DNA of 47,154 nucleotides from positions 1-47,154 of the forward strand of contig JBKEBQ010000006.1 of assembly GCA_047973225.1 (NCBI GenBank). Reading direction: 5' to 3'. The stretch's first letter is position 1, and each line of letters opens with the position of its first letter. This document shows positions 16,221 through 24,315 of the stretch, one piece after another. The DNA is from JBKEBQ01 sp047973225. Its GTDB lineage: Bacteria > Bacillota_I > Bacilli_A > Erysipelotrichales > Erysipelotrichaceae. The notes below the pieces were generated by a model. That model did not search any database and had not been told where the DNA came from. It saw only the letters and a program-made list of their open reading frames with translations. Made by a program: the position numbers and the translations under genes.

Positions 16221-18143
16221 TTACTTTGATGAGGCCTTTTCCTGCTTTATATAGTTCAGCATTCCACCGGCTTTGATCAATTCAATATCATAAGCAGATA
16301 AATGATGTTCAACTTCAAATGATTTTTGTTTTGTTTTATTGATAACGAATAGCATATGATTCGGACTCAGTTTATGTAAGTTATCTAATACCAATTCATC
16401 CATTTCATCAATACATTCATAATCATGCTCGTCTTTAAAAATCAAAGGCAGAATGCCAAAATTGATTAAATTCGAGTGATGAATACGGGCAAAACTTTTT
16501 GCAATGACTGCTTTAATTCCCAAATACATAGGAGCCAGTGCAGCATGTTCACGAGATGATCCTTGTCCATAATTCTGTCCGGCAATGATAAATCCACCTT
16601 GATGGGCAAGACATATATCATGAAAATCAGTTTTGTGATTCATAAAGATAAATTTAGATATTTTTTCAATATTAGAGCGATAAGGAAGTACTTTAGCTCC
16701 AGCTGGTGCAATATCATCGGTGGTAATATGATCACCTACTTTAATCATAACCAGCTTTTCAATGGTGTTACTTAATGCATTATTAATGGGTAATGGCTTG
16801 ATGTTTGGACCTCTTATAATTGTTTTATCCTCTTTATTGGGAAGTACAATCATGCGATCATCAATAGGAAAATGATCCGGTTCTATACAATCTTCAAAAG
16901 TAAATTTACGAGGATCACTAATAACCCCGCTTAACGCACTTACAGCAGCTGTTTCAGGGGATACCAAACAAACCTTTGCGCTGAGAGTTCCACTTCGTCC
17001 ATAGAAATTACGATTGAAAGTGCGAAGTGATAAAGCGTTTGTACGTGGGGATTGTCCCATGCCAATGCAAGGTCCACAAGCGGACTCTAAAATGCGCGCG
17101 CCGCTGGCAATTAAAGATGATAAAGCGCCATTGTTTGTGATCATCTGTAAAACTTGTTTACTTCCAGGGCTGACAATAAGACTTAAAGAATCATCTGCTA
17201 TTTTTTCTTTCAAAATATTAGCGACAATCGATAAATCACGATACGAAGAATTTGTGCAGGAACCAATTGCAACCTGATCCACCTTCATGCCTTCCACCTC
17301 ACTCACTTTTTTTATTGCATCAGGGGAATGGGGCATGGCGATCAAAGGTTCTAGTGTAGTTAGATCAATATCGTAATAAGCATCATATTTCGCGTCTGGA
17401 TCTGCACAACATGCGACATAGTCATGTTCGCGATTTTGTTTTTTTAAAAAATCATGCGTAATTTCATCGCTTGGAAAAATCGATGTCGTTGCACCAAGCT
17501 CTGCTCCCATATTACAAAGCGTTGCTCGCTCAGGAACACTAAGAGATAAAATTCCATCACCACTATATTCAATAATACAACCAACACCGCCCTTAACACT
17601 TAATAGTTGTAGTACTTTTAAAATGATATCTTTGCTGGAAACACCTTGCATTAAAGAACCGTGTAGACGCATATTGATAATCTTAGGAATATTTAGAAAA
17701 AATAATTTGCCTGCCATGGCACAGGCAACATCGAGTCCACCAGCACCAATTGCAAGAGATCCGATACCGCCAGCAGTCGGTGTATGGGAATCACTTCCCA
17801 ACAATGTTTTAGTGGGTGCAGCAAAACGTTCCAAATGCACTTGATGACAAATCCCATTTCCAGGTTTTGAAAATAATACTCCGTATTTATTTGCAACACT
17901 TTGTAAATACGCATGATCATCCGCATTTTCAAAACCATTTTGCAAGGTGTTGTGATCAACATAGCTAAGGGAAAGTTCTGTTTTCACATGGTCAATGTCC
18001 ATTGCTTCTAACTGCAAATAAGCCATGGTTCCCGTTGCATCTTGGGTAAGTGTTTGATCGATTTTAATGCCAATCTGATTCCCTTTTTTAAAAGTACCTT
18101 CCACAATATGGTCCTTTAAAATTTTTTCACATAACGTTAACAT
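16221..18143 (-). CDS. acn: Aconitate hydratase
   Basis: This 640-residue aconitase has the three iron-sulfur cysteines in AIGSCTNSS and ACGPCIGMG, the substrate-site NRNFYGRSGT and the swivel-domain signature GQNYGQGSSREHAA. At 640 residues it is a shorter aconitase form than the roughly 900-residue AcnA, and homoaconitase-like enzymes share the fold. It would convert citrate to isocitrate. It diverges from citrate synthase and isocitrate dehydrogenase, which supply and use these compounds, so aconitase is the clear reading. The start has GGGAGGAACTC upstream on the minus strand. Confidence 0.92.
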   Translation of the reverse strand: MLTLCEKILKDHIVEGTFKKGNQIGIKIDQTLTQDATGTMAYLQLEAMDIDHVKTELSLSYVDHNTLQNGFENADDHAYLQSVANKYGVLFSKPGNGICHQVHLERFAAPTKTLLGSDSHTPTAGGIGSLAIGAGGLDVACAMAGKLFFLNIPKIINMRLHGSLMQGVSSKDIILKVLQLLSVKGGVGCIIEYSGDGILSLSVPERATLCNMGAELGATTSIFPSDEITHDFLKKQNREHDYVACCADPDAKYDAYYDIDLTTLEPLIAMPHSPDAIKKVSEVEGMKVDQVAIGSCTNSSYRDLSIVANILKEKIADDSLSLIVSPGSKQVLQMITNNGALSSLIASGARILESACGPCIGMGQSPRTNALSLRTFNRNFYGRSGTLSAKVCLVSPETAAVSALSGVISDPRKFTFEDCIEPDHFPIDDRMIVLPNKEDKTIIRGPNIKPLPINNALSNTIEKLVMIKVGDHITTDDIAPAGAKVLPYRSNIEKISKFIFMNHKTDFHDICLAHQGGFIIAGQNYGQGSSREHAALAPMYLGIKAVIAKSFARIHHSNLINFGILPLIFKDEHDYECIDEMDELVLDNLHKLSPNHMLFVINKTKQKSFEVEHHLSAYDIELIKAGGMLNYIKQEKASSK

Positions 18144-18168
18144 GAGTTCCTCCCTGCTTTTTGTTTAT

Positions 18169-18217
18169 CATTATACCACATTTAAGATTAAGTTTTATGC
18201 GTAAAAATGGTATAATG
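18169..18217. promoter_or_regulatory. Mirror-image divergent promoters (aconitase / citrate synthase)
   Basis: CATTATACCA (18169-18178) and TGGTATAATG (18208-18217) are a perfect 10-bp inverted repeat. Each contains an extended -10 (TGGTATAAT) pointing outwards, one for aconitase on the minus strand and one for citrate synthase on the plus. No good -35 is seen for either. The AT-rich 29-bp centre may hold a shared regulator site. Confidence 0.65.
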
Positions 18218-18240
18218 AAATACAATAAAAGAGGTGAAAA

Positions 18241-19584
18241 ATGAAAAAATCAATGCAGGATTTCTTCCAAAAAACCAAGATTCTTGGACATATCGAAGCT
18301 GATTTATATGCAAAACATAAAGTGAAAAATGGATTGCGCAATGAAGATGGTACGGGCGTGCTTGTAGCCCTCACTAAAATCAGCGATGTTATAGGGTATA
18401 CATATCAAAATAATGAAAAAAAAGATATAGATGGAAAACTTCAATATCGTGGCATTGATGTGGAAGAAATCATTTCAAAAGCTGATTCTAACCGTGTTAA
18501 TATTTTTGAAGAAGTATGTTTTTTGATTATGTTTGGGTATTTACCAACAGCTAAAGAATTTCAAATTTTTGAAGAAATGCTTCATGAACAATATATGCTT
18601 TCTCCACAATTTTATCAAAATCAAACATGTAAAACACCGCCTAAAAATCTGATGAACAAATTACAACAAGATATCTTAAGCTTATATGATTATGATGAGA
18701 CACCAGATGACATCACGCTTGAACACTGTTTAAGTAAAGGGATGGCTATCGTTGCGAAAATGCCATCGCTAATCGCTTATAACTACGCAGTGAAACAAAA
18801 TAGTGTAGACCATAAACATGCATTTTCTAAAACGATGGATACATCACTCTCACTAGCAGAACATATATTATCTTTATTGCGTCCAGATAAAGGTTATACC
18901 CACCAAGAAGCAAAGGTTTTGGATATCGCACTGGTGTTACATGCAGACCATGGAGGTGGGAACAACTCCACATTTGTGAATGTTGTCATGTCGAGCAGTG
19001 GTACAGATCTTTACGCATCGTTTGCCGGAGCTATTGGTTCCTTGAAAGGAGCGAAACACGGTGGGGCAAATGTAAAAGTAGTCGAAATGATGCATGCGGT
19101 AATTGACAAAATCGGATATAGCGAAAACGAAGCAGTAATTGCAAACATAATTCAAAAAATTTTGGATAAACAATTTTATGATAATAGCGGTTTACTCTAT
19201 GGAATGGGGCATGCTGTTTATACGAAAAGTGATCCCCGAAGTAAACAATTGGCGAAAGTCGCTAAGGTGCTTGCCAAAGAAAAAGGACTAACAAAAGAAT
19301 TCGCCTTTTATGAGCGATTTGAGCAGCTGGCATCTGACGCCCTTTATGCACATCTAGGCAAAAGAGTATCCGCAAACATTGATTTTTATAGTGGTTTTGT
19401 GTATCAGATGCTAGGAATCCCCAATGCGTTGTTTACGTTAGTATTCGCCTGTTCACGAAGTGTTGGATGGCTAGCACATAATCTAGAACAAAAAATGTAT
19501 AGTCGAAAAATTGTAAGGCCAGCAACCAAATATGTCGGGGAATTACAGCCCTATATTGAAATGGAGAAAAGAGGTAAAAAATGA
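18241..19584 (+). CDS. gltA: Citrate synthase
   Basis: This 447-residue citrate synthase has active-site histidines in HADHGGGNNSTF and GMGHAVYTKSDPRS, and the catalytic Asp in the late NIDFYSGFVYQMLGIP segment. It condenses acetyl-CoA with oxaloacetate. The N-terminus (about residues 1-60) is longer than minimal citrate synthases. Methylcitrate synthase is possible, but the pairing with aconitase and isocitrate dehydrogenase supports a citrate-to-2-oxoglutarate path for glutamate synthesis. The stop overlaps the next gene's ATG. Confidence 0.93.
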   Translation: MKKSMQDFFQKTKILGHIEADLYAKHKVKNGLRNEDGTGVLVALTKISDVIGYTYQNNEKKDIDGKLQYRGIDVEEIISKADSNRVNIFEEVCFLIMFGYLPTAKEFQIFEEMLHEQYMLSPQFYQNQTCKTPPKNLMNKLQQDILSLYDYDETPDDITLEHCLSKGMAIVAKMPSLIAYNYAVKQNSVDHKHAFSKTMDTSLSLAEHILSLLRPDKGYTHQEAKVLDIALVLHADHGGGNNSTFVNVVMSSSGTDLYASFAGAIGSLKGAKHGGANVKVVEMMHAVIDKIGYSENEAVIANIIQKILDKQFYDNSGLLYGMGHAVYTKSDPRSKQLAKVAKVLAKEKGLTKEFAFYERFEQLASDALYAHLGKRVSANIDFYSGFVYQMLGIPNALFTLVFACSRSVGWLAHNLEQKMYSRKIVRPATKYVGELQPYIEMEKRGKK

Positions 19585-20576
19585 AAACAATTACAGTATT
19601 AAAGGGAGATGGTATTGGACCTGAGATAAGTAGTCAAGTAGTGCGTATTTTAGAAAGCTTACATTTGGATTTGCGGTTTGAACAATGGGAGATTGGGGAG
19701 GCATGTTTAGCGAAAACGGGAGCGTTAATTCCACAAGCTGTATTTGATTCGATTGAGCGCAATAAAATTGTGTTAAAGGCACCGATTACAACACCGATTG
19801 GAACAGGTTTCAAAAGTCTGAATGTGCAATTACGTAAGAAATACGATTTGTATGCGAATATTCGTCTTGCAAAATCAATGCCAAATATTAAAACACCTTT
19901 TAAAAATATCAATATTGTGACGTTTCGCGAAAATACAGAAGACTTGTATATTGGCGAAGAGGTAATGATAAAAGAGGATGAGGTTCATGCGATTAAGAAA
20001 ATCACGCGTCAGGCGAGTGAGCGTATCATCCATGCAGCTTTTCAATATGCAAAAGCGCATAAGCGTAAGAAAGTAACCTGTGTTCATAAAGCTAATATTT
20101 TAAAGCTCAGTGATGGCATGTTTTTACGCATATTTAATGAAATCAAACAACAATATCCCCAAATTGAAACAAATGATATGATTGTGGACAATGTGTGTAT
20201 GCAATTGGTAATGTATCCTGAAAAATTTGATGTTATGGTGATGCCAAATTTGTATGGTGATATCATATCCGATTTGACCAGTGGATTGATTGGTGGGTTG
20301 GGTTTGCTTCCAAGCAGCAATATTGGCGATGAGTTTACTTTGTTTGAAGCGGTTCATGGAAGTGCACCAGATATAGCAGGACAAAACAAAGCCAATCCCA
20401 TTGCTCTTTTATTGGCAGCTTGTTTAATGTTGGATTATTTAGAGTATCCAAAGGAAGCGAATCGGATTCGTAAAGCCATTGATGATGTCTTAATTGAAAA
20501 TCGAATTCGTACCTGTGATTTGGGTGGAACTGCATCGACAAGTGAATTTACGGATGCCCTTTTAGAAAGAATGTAA
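19581..20576 (+). CDS. icd: Isocitrate dehydrogenase, NAD-type short form
   Basis: This 331-residue beta-decarboxylating dehydrogenase starts TVLKGDGIGPEISSQ, has the isocitrate-site FRENTEDLYIGEE, the metal-site Asp region MPNLYGDIISDLTSGLIGG and the cofactor-loop EAVHGSAPDIAGQNKANP. The RENTED motif separates it from isopropylmalate and tartrate dehydrogenases and matches NAD-dependent isocitrate dehydrogenases of about 330-340 residues. It would yield 2-oxoglutarate, CO2 and NADH. It overlaps citrate synthase by 4 bp (ATGA), so both are made from one message. Confidence 0.9.
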   Translation: MKTITVLKGDGIGPEISSQVVRILESLHLDLRFEQWEIGEACLAKTGALIPQAVFDSIERNKIVLKAPITTPIGTGFKSLNVQLRKKYDLYANIRLAKSMPNIKTPFKNINIVTFRENTEDLYIGEEVMIKEDEVHAIKKITRQASERIIHAAFQYAKAHKRKKVTCVHKANILKLSDGMFLRIFNEIKQQYPQIETNDMIVDNVCMQLVMYPEKFDVMVMPNLYGDIISDLTSGLIGGLGLLPSSNIGDEFTLFEAVHGSAPDIAGQNKANPIALLLAACLMLDYLEYPKEANRIRKAIDDVLIENRIRTCDLGGTASTSEFTDALLERM

Positions 20577-20605
20577 CATACAGTTAAAAAATTGTATGTT
20601 TTTTT
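20575..20605 (+). terminator. Terminator after isocitrate dehydrogenase
   Basis: AACATACA (20575-20582) pairs with TGTATGTT (20593-20600) and a seven-T run follows. It starts within the stop codon of the dehydrogenase gene. Confidence 0.8.
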
Positions 20606-20642
20606 AAACATGTAAAAATATGTGGTTTTAGAAAAAATGTTG

Positions 20643-20648
20643 TATAAT
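20643..20648 (+). promoter_or_regulatory. -10 element of the aminopeptidase gene
   Basis: A perfect TATAAT lies 22 bp upstream of the start codon at 20670, just after the preceding terminator. No convincing -35 is visible at normal spacing. A separate transcript is likely because of the terminator. Confidence 0.45.
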
Positions 20649-20669
20649 AAAGCAAAGGCAGGAGGAGTT

Positions 20670-21902
20670 ATGAATCAAAAATTATTAGAAAAGTATGCAA
20701 AATTAGCAGTAGTTTCAGGCGTAAATGTTCAAAAAGGCCAAAGTTTAGTTATCAACGCCCCGATTAACACAAATGATTTGGTTGAAAAAATTGTGGAAGA
20801 AGCCTATAAAGTAGGGGCAAAAGAGGTACTTGTTCATTTTTATAACGAAAAGATTAGTCGCCTACATTATGAATATCAAGATGTGGATACACTAACCACC
20901 ATCCCCACATATACCATCGAACAAAAAACGGCACCAATAAGAGAAGGTGCTTGTGTCTTACATGTGATTAGTGAGATTCCTGAAGTCATGGCAGGGATTG
21001 ACCCAAAGAAAATTTCAAGTGTTGCTATTGCTAGGCAAAAGGCATTTAAAGAACTGAGTGAAATCACGATGGCAAGCAAAGTACAGTGGAGTATTATCGG
21101 TTATCCAAATATGACTTGGGCAAAAAAAGTATTTCCTAAGGATAACGAAAAAATTGCATACCAAAAGTTAGAAACCGTAATTTTAGAAAGTGTGCATGTT
21201 TTAGAGAATAATGATCCAATTGATGCTTGGTTAAAGCATGATGCAGCGCTGCGAAAATATGTTGATACTTTGAATGCATATAATTTTAAAACACTACATT
21301 TTAAAAATACAAAAGGAACCGATATTCATATTGATTTGGTGCGTGATCATATTTGGGCAGGTGGTGAGGAATATACACCCAATAAGATTATGTTTAATGC
21401 GAATATGCCAACAGAAGAGGTATTTTGCATGCCACATAAACTTGGGGTGAATGGAACGGTAGTGAGCAGCAAACCACTTAGTTATAATGGTAGTTTGATC
21501 AATGAATTTACACTTACTTTTAAAGACGGTAAAGTGGTGAAATATCATGCCAAGAATAATGAGGAAGTGTTAAAGACATTGATTGAATTTGATGAAGGTA
21601 GCTGCTATATTGGTGAAGTTGCACTGGTGCCATATCATTCCCCAATTTCGATGAGTAATATTTTATATTATAATACGCTTTATGATGAAAATGCTTCTTG
21701 TCATTTGGCATTAGGTAGGGCATATCCGATGAATGTTAAGGGTGGAAGTGAGATGAGCCAAGAAGAACTTGATACCATAGGTTCCAATAATTCGATGACG
21801 CACGTTGACTTTATGTTTGGTAGTGCGGATATGGAGGTTGTTGGTATTACGCAAGAGGATAAAGAAATACCAATATTTAAAAATGGTAATTTTGCATTTT
21901 AA
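20670..21902 (+). CDS. M29-family aminopeptidase (AmpS/PepS type)
   Basis: This 410-residue protein is the normal length for M29 aminopeptidases. Metal-ligand motifs are visible in order: MPTEEVFCMPHKLGVNG (Glu), YIGEVALVPYHSPIS (Glu), LYDENASCHLALG (Glu, His) and MTHVDFMFGSADMEV (His, Asp). It would remove N-terminal residues from peptides in the cytosol, with two divalent metals. The ATG at 20670 is chosen because GGAGGAG lies just ahead; the in-frame extension to 20622 runs through the promoter. It stands alone with its own promoter. Confidence 0.9.
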   Translation: MNQKLLEKYAKLAVVSGVNVQKGQSLVINAPINTNDLVEKIVEEAYKVGAKEVLVHFYNEKISRLHYEYQDVDTLTTIPTYTIEQKTAPIREGACVLHVISEIPEVMAGIDPKKISSVAIARQKAFKELSEITMASKVQWSIIGYPNMTWAKKVFPKDNEKIAYQKLETVILESVHVLENNDPIDAWLKHDAALRKYVDTLNAYNFKTLHFKNTKGTDIHIDLVRDHIWAGGEEYTPNKIMFNANMPTEEVFCMPHKLGVNGTVVSSKPLSYNGSLINEFTLTFKDGKVVKYHAKNNEEVLKTLIEFDEGSCYIGEVALVPYHSPISMSNILYYNTLYDENASCHLALGRAYPMNVKGGSEMSQEELDTIGSNNSMTHVDFMFGSADMEVVGITQEDKEIPIFKNGNFAF

Positions 21903-21949
21903 AATAAAATATAATATAGTAAGATGAAAATAGTGAAGGAGGAGTGCTT

Positions 21950-22963
21950 ATGAATGTTTTGGTAACAGGTGGTCTAGGATTTATTGGAAGTCATACATGT
22001 GTTGAATTACTGGACAGTGGTTATGAAGTTGTCGTGATTGACGATTTATCAAACGCAAAAATAGAAGTAAAGGAATATATTGAACAAATTAGCAATAAAA
22101 AGATCAGGTTTTACCAAGGAAGTGTGTGTGATCGTGCTTTGGTAGAGCGTATCTTTAACGAAAATAAACTTGGTGCTACCATTCACTTTGCAGGATTTAA
22201 AGCAGTGGGGGAATCTGTTGCTAAACCGCTTGCATATTATGATAATAATCTTGTGAGTACGCTGGTATTGTGCGAGGTCATGAAAGCACATAATTGTAAA
22301 AAGTTTATTTTTAGTAGCAGTGCGACGGTATATGGGAATCCTGAGCGTATTCCGATTGATGAAGCGTGTCGACTAGGACCGACAACCAATCCTTATGGGA
22401 CAACGAAATTGTTTATTGAACAGATTTTAAAAGATGTCTATACATCGGACCAGGATTGGAACATTGCCTTGTTGCGCTATTTTAATCCAATTGGTGCACA
22501 TAAGAGTGGATTGATAGGTGAAAATCCAAATGGAATCCCCAATAATTTGATGCCTTATGTGGTGATGGTTGCCAATAAAGAATTGCCATTTTTGCATGTT
22601 TACGGTAATGATTATGATACACCAGATGGAACAGGTGTTCGTGACTATATTCACGTTGTAGACTTAGCAAAAGGGCATGTATGCGCACTTAAAAAACTAG
22701 AAAAAGAACACATAGGCGTGGATGCTTATAATCTGGGAACGGGAAATGGGTATGGTGTACTAGATATCGTGAAGTCTTTTGAAAAGGCAAATGATATTAC
22801 GGTTCCATATCAAATAGAAGCACGTCGTCCTGGGGATATTGCAACATGCTATGCGGATACTAAAAAGGCGTTTAAAGAACTGGGATTTACAGCAGAAAAA
22901 ACGTTGGATGATATGATGAAAGATGCATGGATGTTTTCACAGATATCAAGAAAAAAGTCGTAA
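21950..22963 (+). CDS. galE: UDP-glucose 4-epimerase
   Basis: This 337-residue short-chain-dehydrogenase-type protein has the NAD-binding GGLGFIGSHT, the catalytic Ser-x-x-Tyr-x-x-x-Lys around SSSATVYGN and NPYGTTK, and the GalE-specific LRYFNPIGAHKSG. It interconverts UDP-glucose and UDP-galactose (sometimes the N-acetyl forms). Length and motifs are standard. It has a strong AAGGAGGAG site and a TATAAT at 21910-21915. It is about 12 kb from the glycan cluster, for which it could supply UDP-galactose. Confidence 0.95.
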   Translation: MNVLVTGGLGFIGSHTCVELLDSGYEVVVIDDLSNAKIEVKEYIEQISNKKIRFYQGSVCDRALVERIFNENKLGATIHFAGFKAVGESVAKPLAYYDNNLVSTLVLCEVMKAHNCKKFIFSSSATVYGNPERIPIDEACRLGPTTNPYGTTKLFIEQILKDVYTSDQDWNIALLRYFNPIGAHKSGLIGENPNGIPNNLMPYVVMVANKELPFLHVYGNDYDTPDGTGVRDYIHVVDLAKGHVCALKKLEKEHIGVDAYNLGTGNGYGVLDIVKSFEKANDITVPYQIEARRPGDIATCYADTKKAFKELGFTAEKTLDDMMKDAWMFSQISRKKS

Positions 22964-22987
22964 TATCATACATAAAACAGTTCAACA

Positions 22988-23016
22988 TTGTTAGTATATT
23001 TTATTAAATATATAGA
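22988..23016 (+). promoter_or_regulatory. Promoter-like sequence in a gene-poor gap
   Basis: TTGTTA (22988-22993) and TATAGA (23011-23016) are 17 bp apart. It could drive a short RNA covering about 23023-23205. The surrounding DNA is very AT-rich, so a chance match is possible. Confidence 0.35.
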
Positions 23017-23022
23017 TAATTT

Positions 23023-23205
23023 TACGAAGATCATCAATTGTTGTTATGGGTGTAATGCAGCAAAGATATCGAAAAATGAGTGAGACTGCAATCTTTAATT
23101 TTACAAGGTTTTTTCAAGAAAAGTGTGCAAAAAAACAGAAGTTTTCTACAGGAGCGCCTAGTGTGGCACGAGCTTTAGGTTTACTCTTGTTTTTTTGTTT
23201 GTTTT
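23023..23205 (+). ncRNA. Possible small RNA or tiny ORF between galE and the secreted-protein gene
   Basis: The gap 22964-23328 has no recognised gene. It holds a promoter-like site (22988), two crossing complementary pairs (TGCAG 23056-23060 with CTGCA 23086-23090; AAAGAT 23062-23067 with ATCTTT 23091-23096) that could form a pseudoknot, and a stem (GAG, CCTA / TAGG, CTC) ending near 23190 followed by TTGTTTTTTTG. The same stretch has a 58-codon open frame (23046-23222) without a ribosome site, ending LLFFCLFCARSW. I match no known RNA family. A small RNA is a weak inference. Confidence 0.3.
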
Positions 23206-23255
23206 GTGCACGAAGTTGGTAAAAAGTCTGGAAACGAATTTCCCCAAAAAAATGT

Positions 23256-23279
23256 AAGCGTTCGCTTTTTTGATATAAT
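23256..23279 (+). promoter_or_regulatory. Extended -10 promoter with an overlapping palindromic operator
   Basis: TGATATAAT (23271-23279) is an extended -10. Immediately upstream is AAGCGTTCGCTT (23256-23267), a perfect 12-bp palindrome with a CG-type core resembling CcpA/LacI-class sites. Binding there would block the promoter of the secreted-protein gene at 23329. No good -35 is seen. Confidence 0.5.
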
Positions 23280-23328
23280 ATGAATATAAAGAAAAGAGTG
23301 CTTTTTGTGGTTATAAAAAAATGAGGAA

Positions 23329-23745
23329 ATGAAAAAAAAGAAATTGTTATCAAAAATTTTAAAATGTAAATTGGTTTTCTATTTAGTTTTAGCAATTTTG
23401 ATTGCATCGTTACCGAATTTTGTTATCGTTTCAGCAAATACCAATGACGAAACATCAAGCGAGACATGTGCTTCAAACACAAATGATGTTAATGAAGATA
23501 TTCATGTTGTTGATATAATTAAAGAAGATGGAAAAATTATTACAATATTTAATGATGGGACATCCTCAATTGCATACGAAGATGGAATGGTTGAACTTCA
23601 TATACCCACGACAGCCTCATTTATTAAGGATGAAGCACAGGCATTATTACAAGGAGGACCTAGTGTTATTCAAGCGAGAGGATTCTTTGCGATCGTTGTT
23701 GTTTTCGCTAAAATTGTAAGTGGAGTTGGACAACTTGTTATGTAG
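23329..23745 (+). CDS. Secreted protein of unknown function, C-terminus lost by frameshift
   Basis: This 138-residue protein has a clear Sec signal peptide (basic KKKKLLSK, hydrophobic core to about residue 35, likely cleavage after VSA at 34-36). A polar region (37-100), a double Gly (QGG, 108-110) and a hydrophobic stretch (119-138) follow, with a stop in the middle of what appears to be a longer gene. A second frame continues downstream with a cysteine-rich tail (see 23712-23933). The pattern is like a secreted peptide toxin or bacteriocin precursor; I cannot name a family. The start has a GAGGAA site and its own promoter. Confidence 0.7.
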   Translation: MKKKKLLSKILKCKLVFYLVLAILIASLPNFVIVSANTNDETSSETCASNTNDVNEDIHVVDIIKEDGKIITIFNDGTSSIAYEDGMVELHIPTTASFIKDEAQALLQGGPSVIQARGFFAIVVVFAKIVSGVGQLVM

Positions 23746-23933
23746 TAAAAAGGATAACCAACGGATTTGACCCATGTATGGCGGTTAGAGAGTATCTGGG
23801 AAAAGGTCGTGCACGCACTGGGAAATATATCGTACAAGCTAAATATATACCAGGTCATGTTCCATCGTGTGAACCTATGCATTCATTAGCGTGTAATTCT
23901 GGTTACTATAAATATAGGTTTGTTCCTAAGTAG
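23712..23933 (+). pseudogene. Frameshifted cysteine-rich C-terminal part of the secreted protein
   Basis: This frame (-1 relative to the gene at 23329) is open from 23712 and reads CYVVKRITNGFDPCMAVRE, then YLGKGRARTGKYIV, then HVPSCEPMHSLACNSGYYK and a stop at 23931-23933. It has no start codon or ribosome site near its beginning, but the sequence is strongly protein-like, with four Cys, many Gly and Tyr, and a basic end. A one-base indel between 23712 and 23743 would join it to the upstream secreted protein as one product of about 200 residues. No slippery heptamer is visible at the junction, so mutation or a sequence error is likelier than programmed frameshifting. Confidence 0.6.
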
Positions 23934-23942
23934 GTATTGATT

Positions 23943-24125
23943 ATGAAGAAAATATACGGAGTTTTTAAAGGAATGGTATTACTACTACAATTCTTGGCAG
24001 TGTTAGTATATGTATATTATTGGTGTATCAATAAACAAGGTTCGCTATTTGAGATATCAATATCGATACTTGTTGTTTGTAGTTTTTTAGATGTATGCTT
24101 TTTTCCTTATGAAAAACGCAAATAA
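23943..24125 (+). CDS. Small membrane protein beside the secreted-protein gene
   Basis: This 60-residue protein has two membrane segments (about 8-28, FKGMVLLLQFLAVLVYVYYW, and 38-55, ISISILVVCSFLDVCFF) and a basic end (YEKRK). It begins ten bases after the stop of the cysteine-rich frame, probably in the same transcript. Small two-helix proteins often serve as immunity proteins for secreted bacteriocins; that role is inference from position and size only. I do not recognise a family. The ribosome site (AGGT) is weak. Confidence 0.55.
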   Translation: MKKIYGVFKGMVLLLQFLAVLVYVYYWCINKQGSLFEISISILVVCSFLDVCFFPYEKRK

Positions 24126-24224
24126 TCACTTGTTTTATATGTATCCCAAATGATAGAGAAAAATAGCGCTTATCTACAAATAAATCATTTCCTATGGAAT
24201 CATACGAGTATAGGAGGTGTTTTT

Positions 24225-24272
24225 TTGATTGATATAGTAAGTATCACGCGATATGTGCATGTAAAAATATGA
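24225..24272 (+). other. 15-codon mini-ORF with a perfect ribosome site
   Basis: AGGAGGTG (24212-24219) is followed by a TTG start at 24225 and a 15-residue frame (beginning LIDIVSITRY) ending in TGA. It may be a leader peptide or the stub of a lost gene. There is nothing else I can identify in 24126-24292. Confidence 0.3.
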
Positions 24273-24292
24273 CTTTAATGACGATAATAAAG

Positions 24293-24311
24293 CTGCCCGT
24301 TTTACGGGCAG
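24293..24311. terminator. Stem-loop between convergent genes
   Basis: A perfect 7-bp GC-rich stem (CTGCCCG 24293-24299, CGGGCAG 24305-24311) has a 5-nt loop. It lies just past the 3' end of the transaldolase-like gene on the minus strand, where the following minus-strand bases are CTTTATTAT. It probably ends that gene and could also stop rightward transcription. Confidence 0.65.
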
Positions 24312-24315
24312 ATAT

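Noticed and set aside
23046..23222. 58-codon plus-strand frame upstream of the secreted-protein gene
   Set aside because: No ribosome binding site and a Leu/Phe end produced by T runs. Kept only as part of the possible small-RNA region.
23114..23407. 97-codon open frame on the minus strand overlapping the gap and the secreted-protein start
   Set aside because: No ribosome site or promoter for it, low-complexity Lys/Phe-rich content, and it overlaps the better-supported plus-strand gene and its promoter.
23740..23760. Programmed -1 frameshift in the secreted-protein gene
   Set aside because: No slippery heptamer lies before the stop; the A run is after it. A mutation or sequence error is simpler.
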